From Actinoallomurus iriomotensis (GTDB taxonomy: Bacteria; Actinomycetota; Actinomycetes; Streptosporangiales; Streptosporangiaceae), in NCBI RefSeq assembly GCF_030269445.1, contig NZ_BSTJ01000005.1:540198-604197 (forward strand): 64,000 bases of DNA, in the 5' to 3' direction. Each line of letters starts with the position of its first letter. Within the stretch, counting starts at the first letter, position 1. Position numbers and translations under genes: made by a program. Under the pieces are notes generated by a model that worked only from the letters and a program-made list of their open reading frames with translations, did not search any database and had not been told where the DNA came from. This document shows, in pieces, positions 51,071-58,542 of the stretch.

Positions 51071-51322
51071 ATGGCCGGACGCGATGACCGTACGACGTCT
51101 GCGAGCCTCCGGCGCGAACTGGAGCTCGTCGAGGCCGAGATCGCGCGGCTGCGGGAGTCGGCGGCGGAGCTCCGACGGCAGATCGGCGAGCGGTGGTTCG
51201 ACCCGACCGACGAGGCCGAGCGTGCCGCGCTGATCACCGCGGCCGAAGAGCAGGAGGCGCTCGTCGACTCCCTGGAGGCCAGGCGCGAGCAGCTGCGGAA
51301 GCGGATCGAGACCGTCGAGTGA
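51071..51322 (+). CDS. Small coiled-coil protein
   Basis: The 83-residue product is almost wholly helical and charged: SLRRELELVEAEIARLRESA, then ELRRQIGERWFDPTDEAER and SLEARREQLRKRIETVE. The heptad pattern points to a dimeric coiled coil broken by the RWFDPTDE turn, an antiparallel hairpin shape. There is no signal or membrane segment. ATG 51071 follows GGGAGAGGGGG. I do not recognise a family. It is on the same strand as the Usp gene, 70 bases downstream, and may be co-transcribed. Confidence 0.75.
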   Translation: MAGRDDRTTSASLRRELELVEAEIARLRESAAELRRQIGERWFDPTDEAERAALITAAEEQEALVDSLEARREQLRKRIETVE

Positions 51323-51416
51323 GTCACCACGCCGGTGCCGGGCGCGCCGGCCCGGCCGAGTCCGAACCGTGATCCGTGTCCCGCAACGACCCGGCACGGA
51401 CCGGCGTCTGAGGGAC

Positions 51417-52544
51417 ATGCGCATCAGGCATCTCGCTCGTCTCGCCCTCGTGCTGGCCGTCGCCGCCGCCGGTCTCTCACTCATGCGCCCGTCGTGGGCC
51501 TGCGGCTGCGGCGCGCTCGTGACCTCTACCAGGTCCGGAGTGAACGTGGCGGACGAGACCTCCATCGTCCGCTACGACGGCGGGCAGGAGGAGATCGTCA
51601 TGCGGCTGTCGGTGCGCTCGCAGGCCCGGGACGCCGCGTGGCTGATGCCGACGCCGGCGCGGGCGCGGGTGACGCTCGGCGACAGCGCCTGGTTCGACCA
51701 GCTGGACCGGCTGACCGAGCCGGCCGTCGTCCGGCACCGGCGGTGGCTGCCGCGCCTCGGCGGCGACACGATGGTCGGCGCCGCGGCGCCGAGGAGGGGT
51801 GACGGGGTCGGGGTGCTCGACCGGCAGCGGCTCGGCCCGTTCGAGGTGACCACGCTGTCCGCCGGCGACTCGAGGGCACTGGCCTCGTGGCTGACCGCGC
51901 ACGGTTACCGCCTCCCCGGGCGCCTGGCCGAGGCACTGAAGCCGTACGTCGCGCGGCACTGGACCTACACCGCGATCAAGCTCGCACCGCGGCAGGGCCG
52001 TCTCACCGGTGCGCTGGATCCCCTGCGCGTGACCTTCGCCAGCGATGCCCCGATCTATCCGATCCGGCTGTCCCGGCTGGCCACGTCGCCGCAGTCCGTG
52101 CACCTGTACGTCCTCGCGCCGCACCGCGTCTCGGTGTCGGGGCTCGAGGGCGGCATGCTCACCACGTACGCGGGCCGGGTGACGCCCTCGATGGTCGCCT
52201 CGCCGGGGCTGCGCGCGATGGTCGGGGACGGTGCCTTCCTCACCGAGGTGGTACGGCACGGCATCCCGCCGTCCGCCTTCACCGACGATCTCCGGCTCGG
52301 CTACACGGCCGACACGCCGTACCGGGAGGTGATGGACGTCGACGGCGGTCTCGTCACGTTCCTCGGCGTCCCCGCGTACCTGTGGTTCGTCGTGGGCCTC
52401 CTCGTGGTCGTGATCGCCGGCGCCGCGGCGGCCGTGGTCTCGGCCCGGCGCGCGGCGCGCGGACGGCGCGCGAGCGCCGGCGCGGTGCCTCCCGCCGCGG
52501 ACGGGAACCGCCCGGAGAGCCGTCCCGCCCGGCCGCGGAGCTGA
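51417..52544 (+). CDS. DUF2330-type membrane-anchored exported protein
   Basis: The 375-residue product has a signal peptide (MRIRHLARLALVLAVAAAGL) with SWACGCGALV after cleavage, where the first cysteines sit. An extracellular beta-rich domain follows, with SIVRYDGGQEEIVMRLSVRS, TAHGYRLPGRLAEALKPY and HWTYTAIKLAP. Then comes a C-terminal helix (VPAYLWFVVGLLVVVIAGAA) and a basic tail. The DUF2330 pattern (CGCG...SI.YDG..E.IV...) is clear, with no known function. ATG 51417 follows GAGGGAC. It is exported and anchored by the C-terminal helix. Confidence 0.85.
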   Translation: MRIRHLARLALVLAVAAAGLSLMRPSWACGCGALVTSTRSGVNVADETSIVRYDGGQEEIVMRLSVRSQARDAAWLMPTPARARVTLGDSAWFDQLDRLTEPAVVRHRRWLPRLGGDTMVGAAAPRRGDGVGVLDRQRLGPFEVTTLSAGDSRALASWLTAHGYRLPGRLAEALKPYVARHWTYTAIKLAPRQGRLTGALDPLRVTFASDAPIYPIRLSRLATSPQSVHLYVLAPHRVSVSGLEGGMLTTYAGRVTPSMVASPGLRAMVGDGAFLTEVVRHGIPPSAFTDDLRLGYTADTPYREVMDVDGGLVTFLGVPAYLWFVVGLLVVVIAGAAAAVVSARRAARGRRASAGAVPPAADGNRPESRPARPRS

Positions 52545-52573
52545 GCCTCCCGGCCCCTCCGCCTTTGCCCTGC

Positions 52574-52621
52574 GAAAGCCAAATGATGATCTCGGTTGGA
52601 GTTCAGGACGGTTTGGCTTTC
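52574..52621 (+). promoter_or_regulatory. Stem-loop in the leader of a membrane-protein gene
   Basis: GAAAGCCAAA (52574-52583) and TTTGGCTTTC (52612-52621) are a perfect 10-bp stem with a 28-base loop. It ends about 25 bases before ATG 52647 and just upstream of its GGGAGGA ribosome site. It could act as a regulatory leader or as the terminator of the DUF2330 gene. Confidence 0.45.
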
Positions 52622-52646
52622 CCGGCAGGGTGGGAGGACTCCGGGC

Positions 52647-53042
52647 ATGTGGATCGCTCCCGAACGACGGCGCGCGCACCGCTGGATCGCGCCCGTTCTC
52701 GCCGTGGCCGCGGGTGTGGCGGTCGGGGCAACCGTGGCACTCCGCGGGCAGACCGAGACGGGGCTGGTGGCCGCCGCCGTCCTGCTGGCGTACGCCCTGC
52801 TCCTCGGGGCGAGGGGCGGCGAGGCGTCCGGCGGATCGCACGACACGTTCGGCGCGGCCGGCGGCCGTGGCGGCGGACACACGCGTGCCGCGGCGGCGAC
52901 CTGCGACGTGCTGGTGGCGGTGATCGTGGCGGCGCTCATCGTGCAGGCGCTGCGGGGCGCGGAGATCTGGGTGCTGGCGGGCCTCGCGGCCATCGCCTGC
53001 ATCACCTACCTCATCGCCGTCCTGAGCATCAGCTGGTACTAG
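52647..53042 (+). CDS. Three- or four-helix membrane protein
   Basis: The 131-residue product begins MWIAPERRRAHRWIAPVLAV. The hydrophobic segments are WIAPVLAVAAGVAVGATVAL, GLVAAAVLLAYALLLGA, DVLVAVIVAALIVQALRG and WVLAGLAAIACITYLIAVLS. A glycine-rich, charged loop (RGGEASGGSHDTFGAAGGRG) sits in the middle. I do not recognise it; the size resembles DUF2178-type small membrane proteins. ATG 52647 follows GGGAGGA. A leader stem-loop precedes it. Confidence 0.75.
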   Translation: MWIAPERRRAHRWIAPVLAVAAGVAVGATVALRGQTETGLVAAAVLLAYALLLGARGGEASGGSHDTFGAAGGRGGGHTRAAAATCDVLVAVIVAALIVQALRGAEIWVLAGLAAIACITYLIAVLSISWY

Positions 53043-53138
53043 CGACCCGCCGGTCTCAGCGGCGGCGAACACCCGAAATGCCGGTGAACAGTCCACCAAC
53101 ACTGACAATTCGCTCATAACGTCACGCAGAATCAGTAC

Positions 53139-53275
53139 GTGACCGAGCGAAGCGAGGGAGCCAAAAGGCACAGCACCTTTGGTCACAGGGCCGACGAAGG
53201 AGTGCCTGTGACCGAGCGAAGCGAGGGAGCCAAAAGGCACAGCACCTTGGTCACAGGACCGACGAAGGAGGCCCT
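53139..53275 (+). repeat. Tandem duplication of a translation-start leader (69 + 68 bp)
   Basis: Two copies, 53139-53207 and 53208-53275, differ by only a few bases. Each begins with GTGACCGAGCGAAGCGAGGG, contains AAAAGGCACAGCACC, and ends with a Shine-Dalgarno-like GACGAAGGAG followed by a GTG. The next GTG is that of the EAL-like gene at 53276 (GTGACGGAG). CCTGTGACC and GGTCACAGG within them form 9-bp inverted arms (53205-53213 and 53249-53257). Read from 53139, an open frame of 46 codons runs through both copies and ends at TGA 53277-53279, overlapping the next start. Confidence 0.85.
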
Positions 53276-54439
53276 GTGACGGAGTACGCCGCCTATTCGC
53301 GCGGGGCGGAGGGCGCCTTCGCGCGACGCGGCACCGGTGGTCACGCCGCGCCGCCTCCGTCCCCGAACCTCGCGCTCCACCCCGTCATGGACCTGGAGAC
53401 CGGCACCGTCGTGGCGGTGAGCGCACCCGCGCCCGCCGGCCGGGTCACCGATCTGGAGTCCGACGTCGACCGGGCGATCCTCGCCGCCAACGCCACCACG
53501 CAGCGCGAGACCCTGCTGCCGCTCCACGTGGCCCTGCGCGCCGCCACGCTCACCGACGACCGCGGCATTGACCGCCTGCACCAGACGTTCATGAGCATGG
53601 GCCGCCGGCCGAGCGGCGTGATCATTTCGGTGAGCGGCCTGTTCGCCGGCATGCCGCCGCAGGAGGCCGTCGCACGGCTCGGCCGGCTGCGGGCCACGGG
53701 CTACCTCATCGCGATCGAACGCGCGGCCGACCTGCCGGCGCGCTTCCTCGCCGAGGTCGCGCCGTCCGTACTCGCGCTCGACCCCGAACTGGCCCGGCGC
53801 GCGTCGGCGGATCCCCGGCGCGCGGCCCTCGTCGACGCCCTGGTCTCGCTGGGCCGTCGTACGGGCGGCCACGTGCTCGCCCCCGGCGTCGTCCACGACG
53901 AGCAGCTGGTCAAGCTGCGCGGCCTCGGCGTACGGCTGGCCCAGGGACCGCTGCTCGCCGCGCCGGACTGGCGGCCGGGCATGCCCGTGACGGTGCGCCT
54001 GGGCCCGCGCGAGACCGACCGGCTCGGCCCGCGCGTGACGGAGTTCATGCTGCCCGCGGCCGTCATGGCCGACACCGTGACCGCGGATGAGGTCTTCTCC
54101 GCCTTCAACGCCGAACCCACGACGACCAGCGTGGTCCTGGTGGATCCGGCGCAGCGGCCGCGGTACACGGTCGACCGGACGCGGTTCCTGCTCAAGCTCG
54201 CCGGGGCGTACGGCCACGCCCTGCACTCGCACAAGCCCGCCGCGCGCCTGGCCGATCAGCCCCGGCCGGTGCCGCGCACCGTACCGGCGATCGCCGCGCT
54301 GCGCGCCGCCGGCGACGACACGTCGCGGGTGTACGACGACCTGGTGGTCGTCGACGAGGTCGGCCGCTGCCTGGGCATCGTCCGGGTCGGCGACCTCATC
54401 CGCAGCCTCTCGGCCCTGGAGCGGCGAACCGCCTCCTGA
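53276..54439 (+). CDS. Degenerate EAL-like domain protein with C-terminal CBS-like segment
   Basis: The 387-residue soluble protein has an N-terminal two-thirds fitting the EAL fold: LALHPVMDLETGTVVAVSAP, GVIISVSGLFAGMPPQEAVA, GYLIAIERAADLPARFLAE and PSVLALDPEL. The EAL signature and most metal-binding acidic residues are missing, so c-di-GMP hydrolysis is not expected and it may only bind nucleotide or protein. The C-terminal ~130 residues (VMADTVTADEVFSAFNAEPT, VVDEVGRCLGIVRVGDLIRS) look like CBS motifs. Such EAL-CBS proteins occur in actinomycetes. GTG 53276 follows AAGGAGG, after the duplicated leader. Confidence 0.78.
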   Translation: MTEYAAYSRGAEGAFARRGTGGHAAPPPSPNLALHPVMDLETGTVVAVSAPAPAGRVTDLESDVDRAILAANATTQRETLLPLHVALRAATLTDDRGIDRLHQTFMSMGRRPSGVIISVSGLFAGMPPQEAVARLGRLRATGYLIAIERAADLPARFLAEVAPSVLALDPELARRASADPRRAALVDALVSLGRRTGGHVLAPGVVHDEQLVKLRGLGVRLAQGPLLAAPDWRPGMPVTVRLGPRETDRLGPRVTEFMLPAAVMADTVTADEVFSAFNAEPTTTSVVLVDPAQRPRYTVDRTRFLLKLAGAYGHALHSHKPAARLADQPRPVPRTVPAIAALRAAGDDTSRVYDDLVVVDEVGRCLGIVRVGDLIRSLSALERRTAS

Positions 54440-54454
54440 CGCCACCCGCCCGAT

Positions 54455-54484
54455 TTGTACATACAGCCTTATAAGTCTTAGTTT
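54455..54484 (+). promoter_or_regulatory. Promoter and operator of the marR-type gene, probably leaderless
   Basis: TTGTAC (54455-54460) and TAGTTT (54479-54484) are 18 bases apart, and transcription seven bases later would start at GTG 54492. No ribosome site is present. The palindrome CTTATAAG (54468-54475) lies between the two boxes, a likely autoregulatory MarR site. Confidence 0.5.
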
Positions 54485-54491
54485 ACGAATT

Positions 54492-54929
54492 GTGGTGAAC
54501 GAGGCGGATGAGGACCGTGCGGCCTCCGATCTGCGTGTCGCCCTCGGCCGGGTCGTACGGCGGCTGCGGCAGGCGCACGAGCCCGGAGAGCTGACCCTGT
54601 CGGAGGTGTCGGTGCTGTCGCGGCTCGACCGGGACGGCCCCGCGACACCCGGCGCGCTCGCGGGCGGAGAACGGGTGCGGCCCCAGGCGATGGGAACCAC
54701 GCTGGCGGCGCTCGAACAGCGCGGCCTCGTGGCGCGGATGCCCGACCCGGACGACGGGCGCCGCGTGTCGATGTCGATCACCGAGGACGGCCGCGGGATC
54801 CTGCTCGACCGGCGTTCGGCGAGCGTGCGCCGCCTGAGCCGGGCGCTCACGGAGGGGTTCAGCCCCGAGGAGCGACGCCGCCTGATCGAGTGCGTCCCCC
54901 TGCTCGACCGGCTGGCGGACAGCCTGTGA
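54492..54929 (+). CDS. MarR-family regulator
   Basis: The 145-residue winged-helix protein has LRVALGRVVRRLRQAHEPGE, then the HTH SEVSVLSRLDRDGPATPGAL and ERVRPQAMGTTLAALEQRGL. The wing is RMPDPDDGRRVSMSITEDGR, the MarR signature (D..D.R). It should repress the downstream exporter until a ligand binds. The stop overlaps the DHA2 gene start as GTGA, so the two are coupled. GTG 54492 or 54495 is the start, probably leaderless. It is the first gene of an operon with exporter, hydrolase and DUF6295. Confidence 0.92.
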   Translation: MVNEADEDRAASDLRVALGRVVRRLRQAHEPGELTLSEVSVLSRLDRDGPATPGALAGGERVRPQAMGTTLAALEQRGLVARMPDPDDGRRVSMSITEDGRGILLDRRSASVRRLSRALTEGFSPEERRRLIECVPLLDRLADSL

Positions 54930-56599
54930 CGCACGGCGACCGGTACAAGTGGACGGCCCTTTCCAACACCACGCTCGGCGTGCTCATGGCCTCGGTGGAC
55001 GGCTCCATCGTGATCATCTCGATGCCGGCGATCTTCCGGGGCATCGGGCTGGACCCGCTCTCCCCCGCCAACATCGGCTATCTGCTGTGGATGATCCTCG
55101 GCTACCTGCTCGTCGCGGCCGTACTCGTCGTGGCGCTCGGGCGGCTCGGCGACATGTTCGGCCGCGTCCGCCTCTACAACCTCGGCTTCATGATCTTCGC
55201 GGTGGCCTCGCTGGCGCTGTCGGTCGACCCCTTCCGCGGCGGGTCGGGGGCGCTGTGGCTGATCGGGTGGCGCGTCGTCCAGGGCGTCGGCGGAGCGATG
55301 CTGACGGCCAACTCCGCGGCCATCCTCACCGACGCGTTCCCGCTCGAACAGCGCGGCATGGCGCTCGGCATCAACCAGATCACCGCGCTGGCCGGGCAGT
55401 TCCTCGGGCTGCTGGCCGGCGGGCTGCTCGCCGAGATCGACTGGCGCGCGGTGTTCTGGGTCAGCGTGCCGATCGGCGTCTTCGGCACCCTCTGGTCCTA
55501 CCGCAGCCTGCGCGAGGTCGGCTCGCCGCGCGCGGCGCGGATCGACTGGCTCGGCAACCTCACCTTCGTGTGCGGGGCGCTGGTCCTGCTCGCCTCGATC
55601 ACGTACGGGATCCAGCCGTACGGCGGGCACGCGACCGGGTGGGCCAACCCCCGGGTGCTCGGCGGGTTGTGCGGCGGCGTACTGCTGCTGGCGGCGTTCT
55701 GCGTCGTGGAGACGCGGGTCGCCGAGCCGATGCTGCGCCTCGGGCTGTTCCGGATCCGGGCGTTCGCGGCCGGCAACCTCGCGGCGCTGCTCACCGCGAT
55801 CGCGCGGGGCGGCATGCAGTTCATGCTGATCATCTGGCTGCAGGGCATCTGGCTGCCGCTGCACGGCTACGACTACGAGCGCACGCCGCTGTGGGCGGGC
55901 ATCTACATGCTCCCGCTGACCGCCGGTTTCCTCGTGGCGGGCCCGATCTCGGGCTACCTGTCGGACCGGTTCGGCGCCCGGCTGTTCTCCACCGGCGGCC
56001 TCGCCGTGGTCTGCGCGGCGTTCGTCGGGCTGCTGTCCCTGCCGGTCGACTTCTCGTTCTGGGCGTTCGCGGCCCTGCTGTTCGCCAGCGGCTTCGGGCA
56101 GGGCATGTTCTCGGCGCCGAACACCTCGGCGGTCATGAGCAGCGTGCCGCCCGACCAACGCGGCGTGGCGTCCGGGATGCGGGCGACGTTCCAGAACTCC
56201 GGAACCGCGCTGTCGATCGGGGTGTTCTTCTCCCTGATGATCGCGGGCCTGGCGAACTCGCTGCCGCACACCCTGTCGGCCGGGCTGCAGGCCCAGTCGG
56301 TGCCCGCGGGCGACGCCACGCGCGTGGCCACCCTGCCGCCGGTCAGTACGCTGTTCGCGGCGTTCCTGGGCGACAACCCGATCGGCCACCTGCTCGGGTC
56401 GAACGGCCTGCTGGACGGGCTTCCCGCCGCCAACCGGGCGACGCTCACCGGAAAATCGTTCTTCCCCGAACTCGTCTCCGGGCCGTTCCATCATGGTCTG
56501 GTGCTCGTGTTCACCGCCGCCGCCGTCATGGCGGCGATCGCCGCGCTGGCCTCGCTCCTGCGCGGCACCCGATATGTCCATGTTGAGGAGAAAGTATGA
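54926..56599 (+). CDS. DHA2-family (EmrB/QacA) drug:H+ antiporter
   Basis: The 557-residue protein has about 14 helices. MFS/DHA2 motifs are MASVDGSIVIISMPAIFRGI (motif D-like, helix 1), GRLGDMFGRVRLYNLGF (motif A), GWRVVQGVGGAMLTANSAAI (motif B) and GLLAGGLLAEIDWRAVFWVS (motif C area). It exports drugs or metabolites. GTG 54926 overlaps the marR stop (GTGA) and its stop overlaps the hydrolase ATG (ATGA). The MarR partner suggests ligand induction. The substrate is unknown, but the co-expressed dienelactone hydrolase suggests aromatic or lactone compounds. Confidence 0.92.
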   Translation: MTHGDRYKWTALSNTTLGVLMASVDGSIVIISMPAIFRGIGLDPLSPANIGYLLWMILGYLLVAAVLVVALGRLGDMFGRVRLYNLGFMIFAVASLALSVDPFRGGSGALWLIGWRVVQGVGGAMLTANSAAILTDAFPLEQRGMALGINQITALAGQFLGLLAGGLLAEIDWRAVFWVSVPIGVFGTLWSYRSLREVGSPRAARIDWLGNLTFVCGALVLLASITYGIQPYGGHATGWANPRVLGGLCGGVLLLAAFCVVETRVAEPMLRLGLFRIRAFAAGNLAALLTAIARGGMQFMLIIWLQGIWLPLHGYDYERTPLWAGIYMLPLTAGFLVAGPISGYLSDRFGARLFSTGGLAVVCAAFVGLLSLPVDFSFWAFAALLFASGFGQGMFSAPNTSAVMSSVPPDQRGVASGMRATFQNSGTALSIGVFFSLMIAGLANSLPHTLSAGLQAQSVPAGDATRVATLPPVSTLFAAFLGDNPIGHLLGSNGLLDGLPAANRATLTGKSFFPELVSGPFHHGLVLVFTAAAVMAAIAALASLLRGTRYVHVEEKV

Positions 56600-57333
56600 G
56601 CGACGCGCTCAGGGCCGAGACCGTCACCATCAAGGGGCACAACGACGACGAGATCGAGGCGTACCTCGCCCGGCCGCTGGGCGACGAGCCACGGGGCGGT
56701 GTCGTCGTCATCCACCACATGCCCGGCTACGACGAGGCCACCAAGGAGATGGTGCGCAAGTTCGCCGCGCACGGTTACGCCGCGCTCTGCCCGAACTTGT
56801 ACTCGCGCGAGGCTCCGGGCGCGGACCCGGACGACGCCGCGGCGACCGTCCGCGCGGCCGGCGGCGTGCCGGACGAGCGGCTGGTCGGCGACGTCGACGG
56901 CGCCGCCAAGCACCTCAACTCCCTGGAGGGCGCGAACGGCAAGATCGGCGTGATCGGGCACTGCTCCGGCGGCCGGCAGACCTTCCTGTCCGCGTGCTCG
57001 CTGCGGATCGACGCCGCGGTGGACTGCTACGGCGCCTTCGTCGTCAACGACCCGCCGGCCGGCATGCCCCCGACCATGAAGCCGATCCTGGGCCTGGCAC
57101 CGCAGCTGTCCTGCCCGCTGCTCGGCCTGTTCGGCGCCGAGGACAAGTTCCCCTCCCCCGCGGAGACCGCGGAGCTGTCCGCCGAACTGGACCGGCTCGG
57201 CAAGGAGCACGAGTTCCACACCTACGAGAACGCCGGGCACGCGTTCTTCGCCGTCGACCGCCCGGCGTACCGGGTGGAGGCCGCCGTGGACGGCTGGGGC
57301 AAGATCTTCGACTTCTTCGGCCGCTACCTCTGA
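56596..57333 (+). CDS. Dienelactone hydrolase family protein
   Basis: The 245-residue alpha/beta hydrolase has nucleophile Cys in IGVIGHCSGGRQTF (GxCxG, the classical dienelactone hydrolase nucleophile), Asp in LFGAEDKFPSP and His in YENAGHAFFAVD. VVVIHHMPGYDEATKE matches the oxyanion strand. It is cytosolic. The ATG overlaps the exporter stop by four bases (ATGA). It would open lactone rings of exported or toxic substrates, which is inference from co-expression. The DUF6295 gene follows 10 bases later. Confidence 0.92.
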   Translation: MSDALRAETVTIKGHNDDEIEAYLARPLGDEPRGGVVVIHHMPGYDEATKEMVRKFAAHGYAALCPNLYSREAPGADPDDAAATVRAAGGVPDERLVGDVDGAAKHLNSLEGANGKIGVIGHCSGGRQTFLSACSLRIDAAVDCYGAFVVNDPPAGMPPTMKPILGLAPQLSCPLLGLFGAEDKFPSPAETAELSAELDRLGKEHEFHTYENAGHAFFAVDRPAYRVEAAVDGWGKIFDFFGRYL

Positions 57334-57343
57334 GGCGGGGACC

Positions 57344-57622
57344 ATGTGCACCTACCAGACCCACAAGATCGAGATCAGCGGCAGCGGTAAGGCCAAGATG
57401 GGCTGGATCAGCCTCAAAGAGGCCGCCGTGTACGTCGACCACCCCGTCCACCTGCAGCAGGACCATTCAGTCAACATCGACTTCATCGACCCGGCGCGGG
57501 GACCGTCCGCCCGGGTCGCGGTCGAGCTGACCGAGGAGGCGGCGCTGGCGCTCGCCGACGCGATCCACGAGGCGATCGCCGCCGCCCCGCCCGGCCTCGC
57601 CGCCGCGGGCACCCGCTCCTGA
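57344..57622 (+). CDS. DUF6295-type small protein
   Basis: The 92-residue product begins MCTYQTHKIEISGSGKAKMG. It has AAVYVDHPVHLQQDHSVNID, DPARGPSARVAVELTEEAAL and a C-terminal helix ADAIHEAIAAAPPGL. The MCTYQT start and VDHPVH..HT/SVNIDF block are how I recall DUF6295, which is often beside dienelactone hydrolases. His and Cys residues near the start could bind a metal or ligand. No function is known. ATG 57344 is 10 bases after the hydrolase, so it is the last gene of the marR operon. A strong hairpin follows. Confidence 0.85.
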   Translation: MCTYQTHKIEISGSGKAKMGWISLKEAAVYVDHPVHLQQDHSVNIDFIDPARGPSARVAVELTEEAALALADAIHEAIAAAPPGLAAAGTRS

Positions 57623-57628
57623 CAGACC

Positions 57629-57670
57629 CGCCCGGGAACCCCGCGCCGTCCGGCGGCGGGTTCCCGGGCG
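57629..57670 (+). terminator. Strong hairpin terminator of the marR-exporter operon
   Basis: CGCCCGGGAACCC (57629-57641) and GGGTTCCCGGGCG (57658-57670) form a perfect 13-bp stem with a 16-base loop. It starts six bases after the DUF6295 stop. GTCTCTGACC follows, with no T-run. Confidence 0.85.
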
Positions 57671-57983
57671 GTCTCTGACCGGGCGTCGCCGGTGACCGCG
57701 TCTGAAGCGGGTGTACTCACGCCGCGTCGGCTCGCCCGCCCGTCCGCCGCTCGGCCGACGTACGGGTCGTGCGTGCGGGCGAGCCCCGGACGCGGATCGC
57801 GGAACGTACACGAGCCGCGCCGTCCGGCCGCGCGTGCATCACCACGCTGCTCCAGCCGACCCTGCTCGGCCGGTCGCGCTCAGAGACGGCCTGGAGCCGT
57901 CGGCCGCACGCGGCCGGAAATGTCGTGATTTCGTTGCATTCGCAGCGGTGCACGGTACGGGCGTCGCGCGGGATGATGACACG
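57671..57983. other. Intergenic region without a supported gene
   Basis: About 310 bases follow the terminator. Overlapping frames on both strands give Arg/Ala/Pro-rich translations and no ribosome site. A somewhat AT-richer patch, CGTGATTTCGTTGCATTCG (57923-57941), lies upstream of the next gene and may hold its promoter. Confidence 0.4.
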
Positions 57984-58499
57984 GTGCGGAACCCACCCGA
58001 GGAACACTCCCTTGCGGTGTGGATATGGCCGCGGGCGCTGCCCCTCCGGGAGATCTTCGGCGCCGCGTGGGACGACCCGGACATCCGCACGCGGTTCCTC
58101 ACGCTCGCCGGCCAGTGGCACACGCGACACCCCTCGCCCCGGCCCGATCCGGGACCCGGTGGCGGACCGCGGCCCGGTCAGTGGATGTGGCACCCGCCCG
58201 CGCACAGCATCTACGACTCCCACACCTACGAGGAGGCCGGCGACGACTGGCTGGAGGTCGCGGTCCGGATGGAGAACGCCGACTACTTCCCCGGCCACTG
58301 CCGTATCGAGGCCTCGCTGACGGTCGCCTGCCGCTGCGACAGCCCCCATGACCGGCACACGATCGTGGAGACCCGGTGGCGATCCGGCGGCCCGGTGGCC
58401 GCGCTGGACGCGCTCACCACGGTGCTGCGCGCCACCGACCAGTGGCTCGCCGACTCCCGCCGTCCCGACTGGTGGCGACGGCACTCCGGACTCACGTGA
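57984..58499 (+). CDS. Hypothetical protein, tryptophan- and aspartate-rich
   Basis: The 171-residue soluble protein begins VRNPPEEHSLAVWIWPRALP. It has FGAAWDDPDIRTRFLTLAGQ, HSIYDSHTYEEAGDDWLEVA, DYFPGHCRIEASLTVACRCD and DQWLADSRRPDWWRRHSGLT. A beta-rich middle with two CxC-like cysteines (HCRIEAS, VACRCDSP) is visible. I do not recognise a family. GTG 57984 has no strong ribosome site. It is convergent with the aldehyde dehydrogenase gene, with a 30-bp palindrome between the stops. Confidence 0.6.
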   Translation: MRNPPEEHSLAVWIWPRALPLREIFGAAWDDPDIRTRFLTLAGQWHTRHPSPRPDPGPGGGPRPGQWMWHPPAHSIYDSHTYEEAGDDWLEVAVRMENADYFPGHCRIEASLTVACRCDSPHDRHTIVETRWRSGGPVAALDALTTVLRATDQWLADSRRPDWWRRHSGLT

Positions 58500-58503
58500 G
58501 CAC

Positions 58504-58533
58504 ACGGATGGTCCGGCCGGCCGGACCATCCGT
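58504..58533. terminator. Perfect 30-bp palindrome between convergent genes
   Basis: ACGGATGGTCCGGCC (58504-58518) is followed directly by its exact complement GGCCGGACCATCCGT (58519-58533). It lies four bases after one stop and nine before the other, so it can end both transcripts as a loopless hairpin. Confidence 0.8.
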
Positions 58534-58542
58534 CGTCCCGTC

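Noticed and set aside
51477..53240. Minus-strand frame of 587 codons opposite DUF2330 and the membrane-protein gene
   Set aside because: It is Arg/His/Pro-rich, without domains or a ribosome site, and antisense to genes with signal peptides and SD sites.
53183..56581. Long minus-strand open frame (over 1100 codons) opposite the EAL-like, marR and DHA2 genes
   Set aside because: It is His/Arg/Gln-rich with no recognisable domain, and it is antisense to four supported genes.
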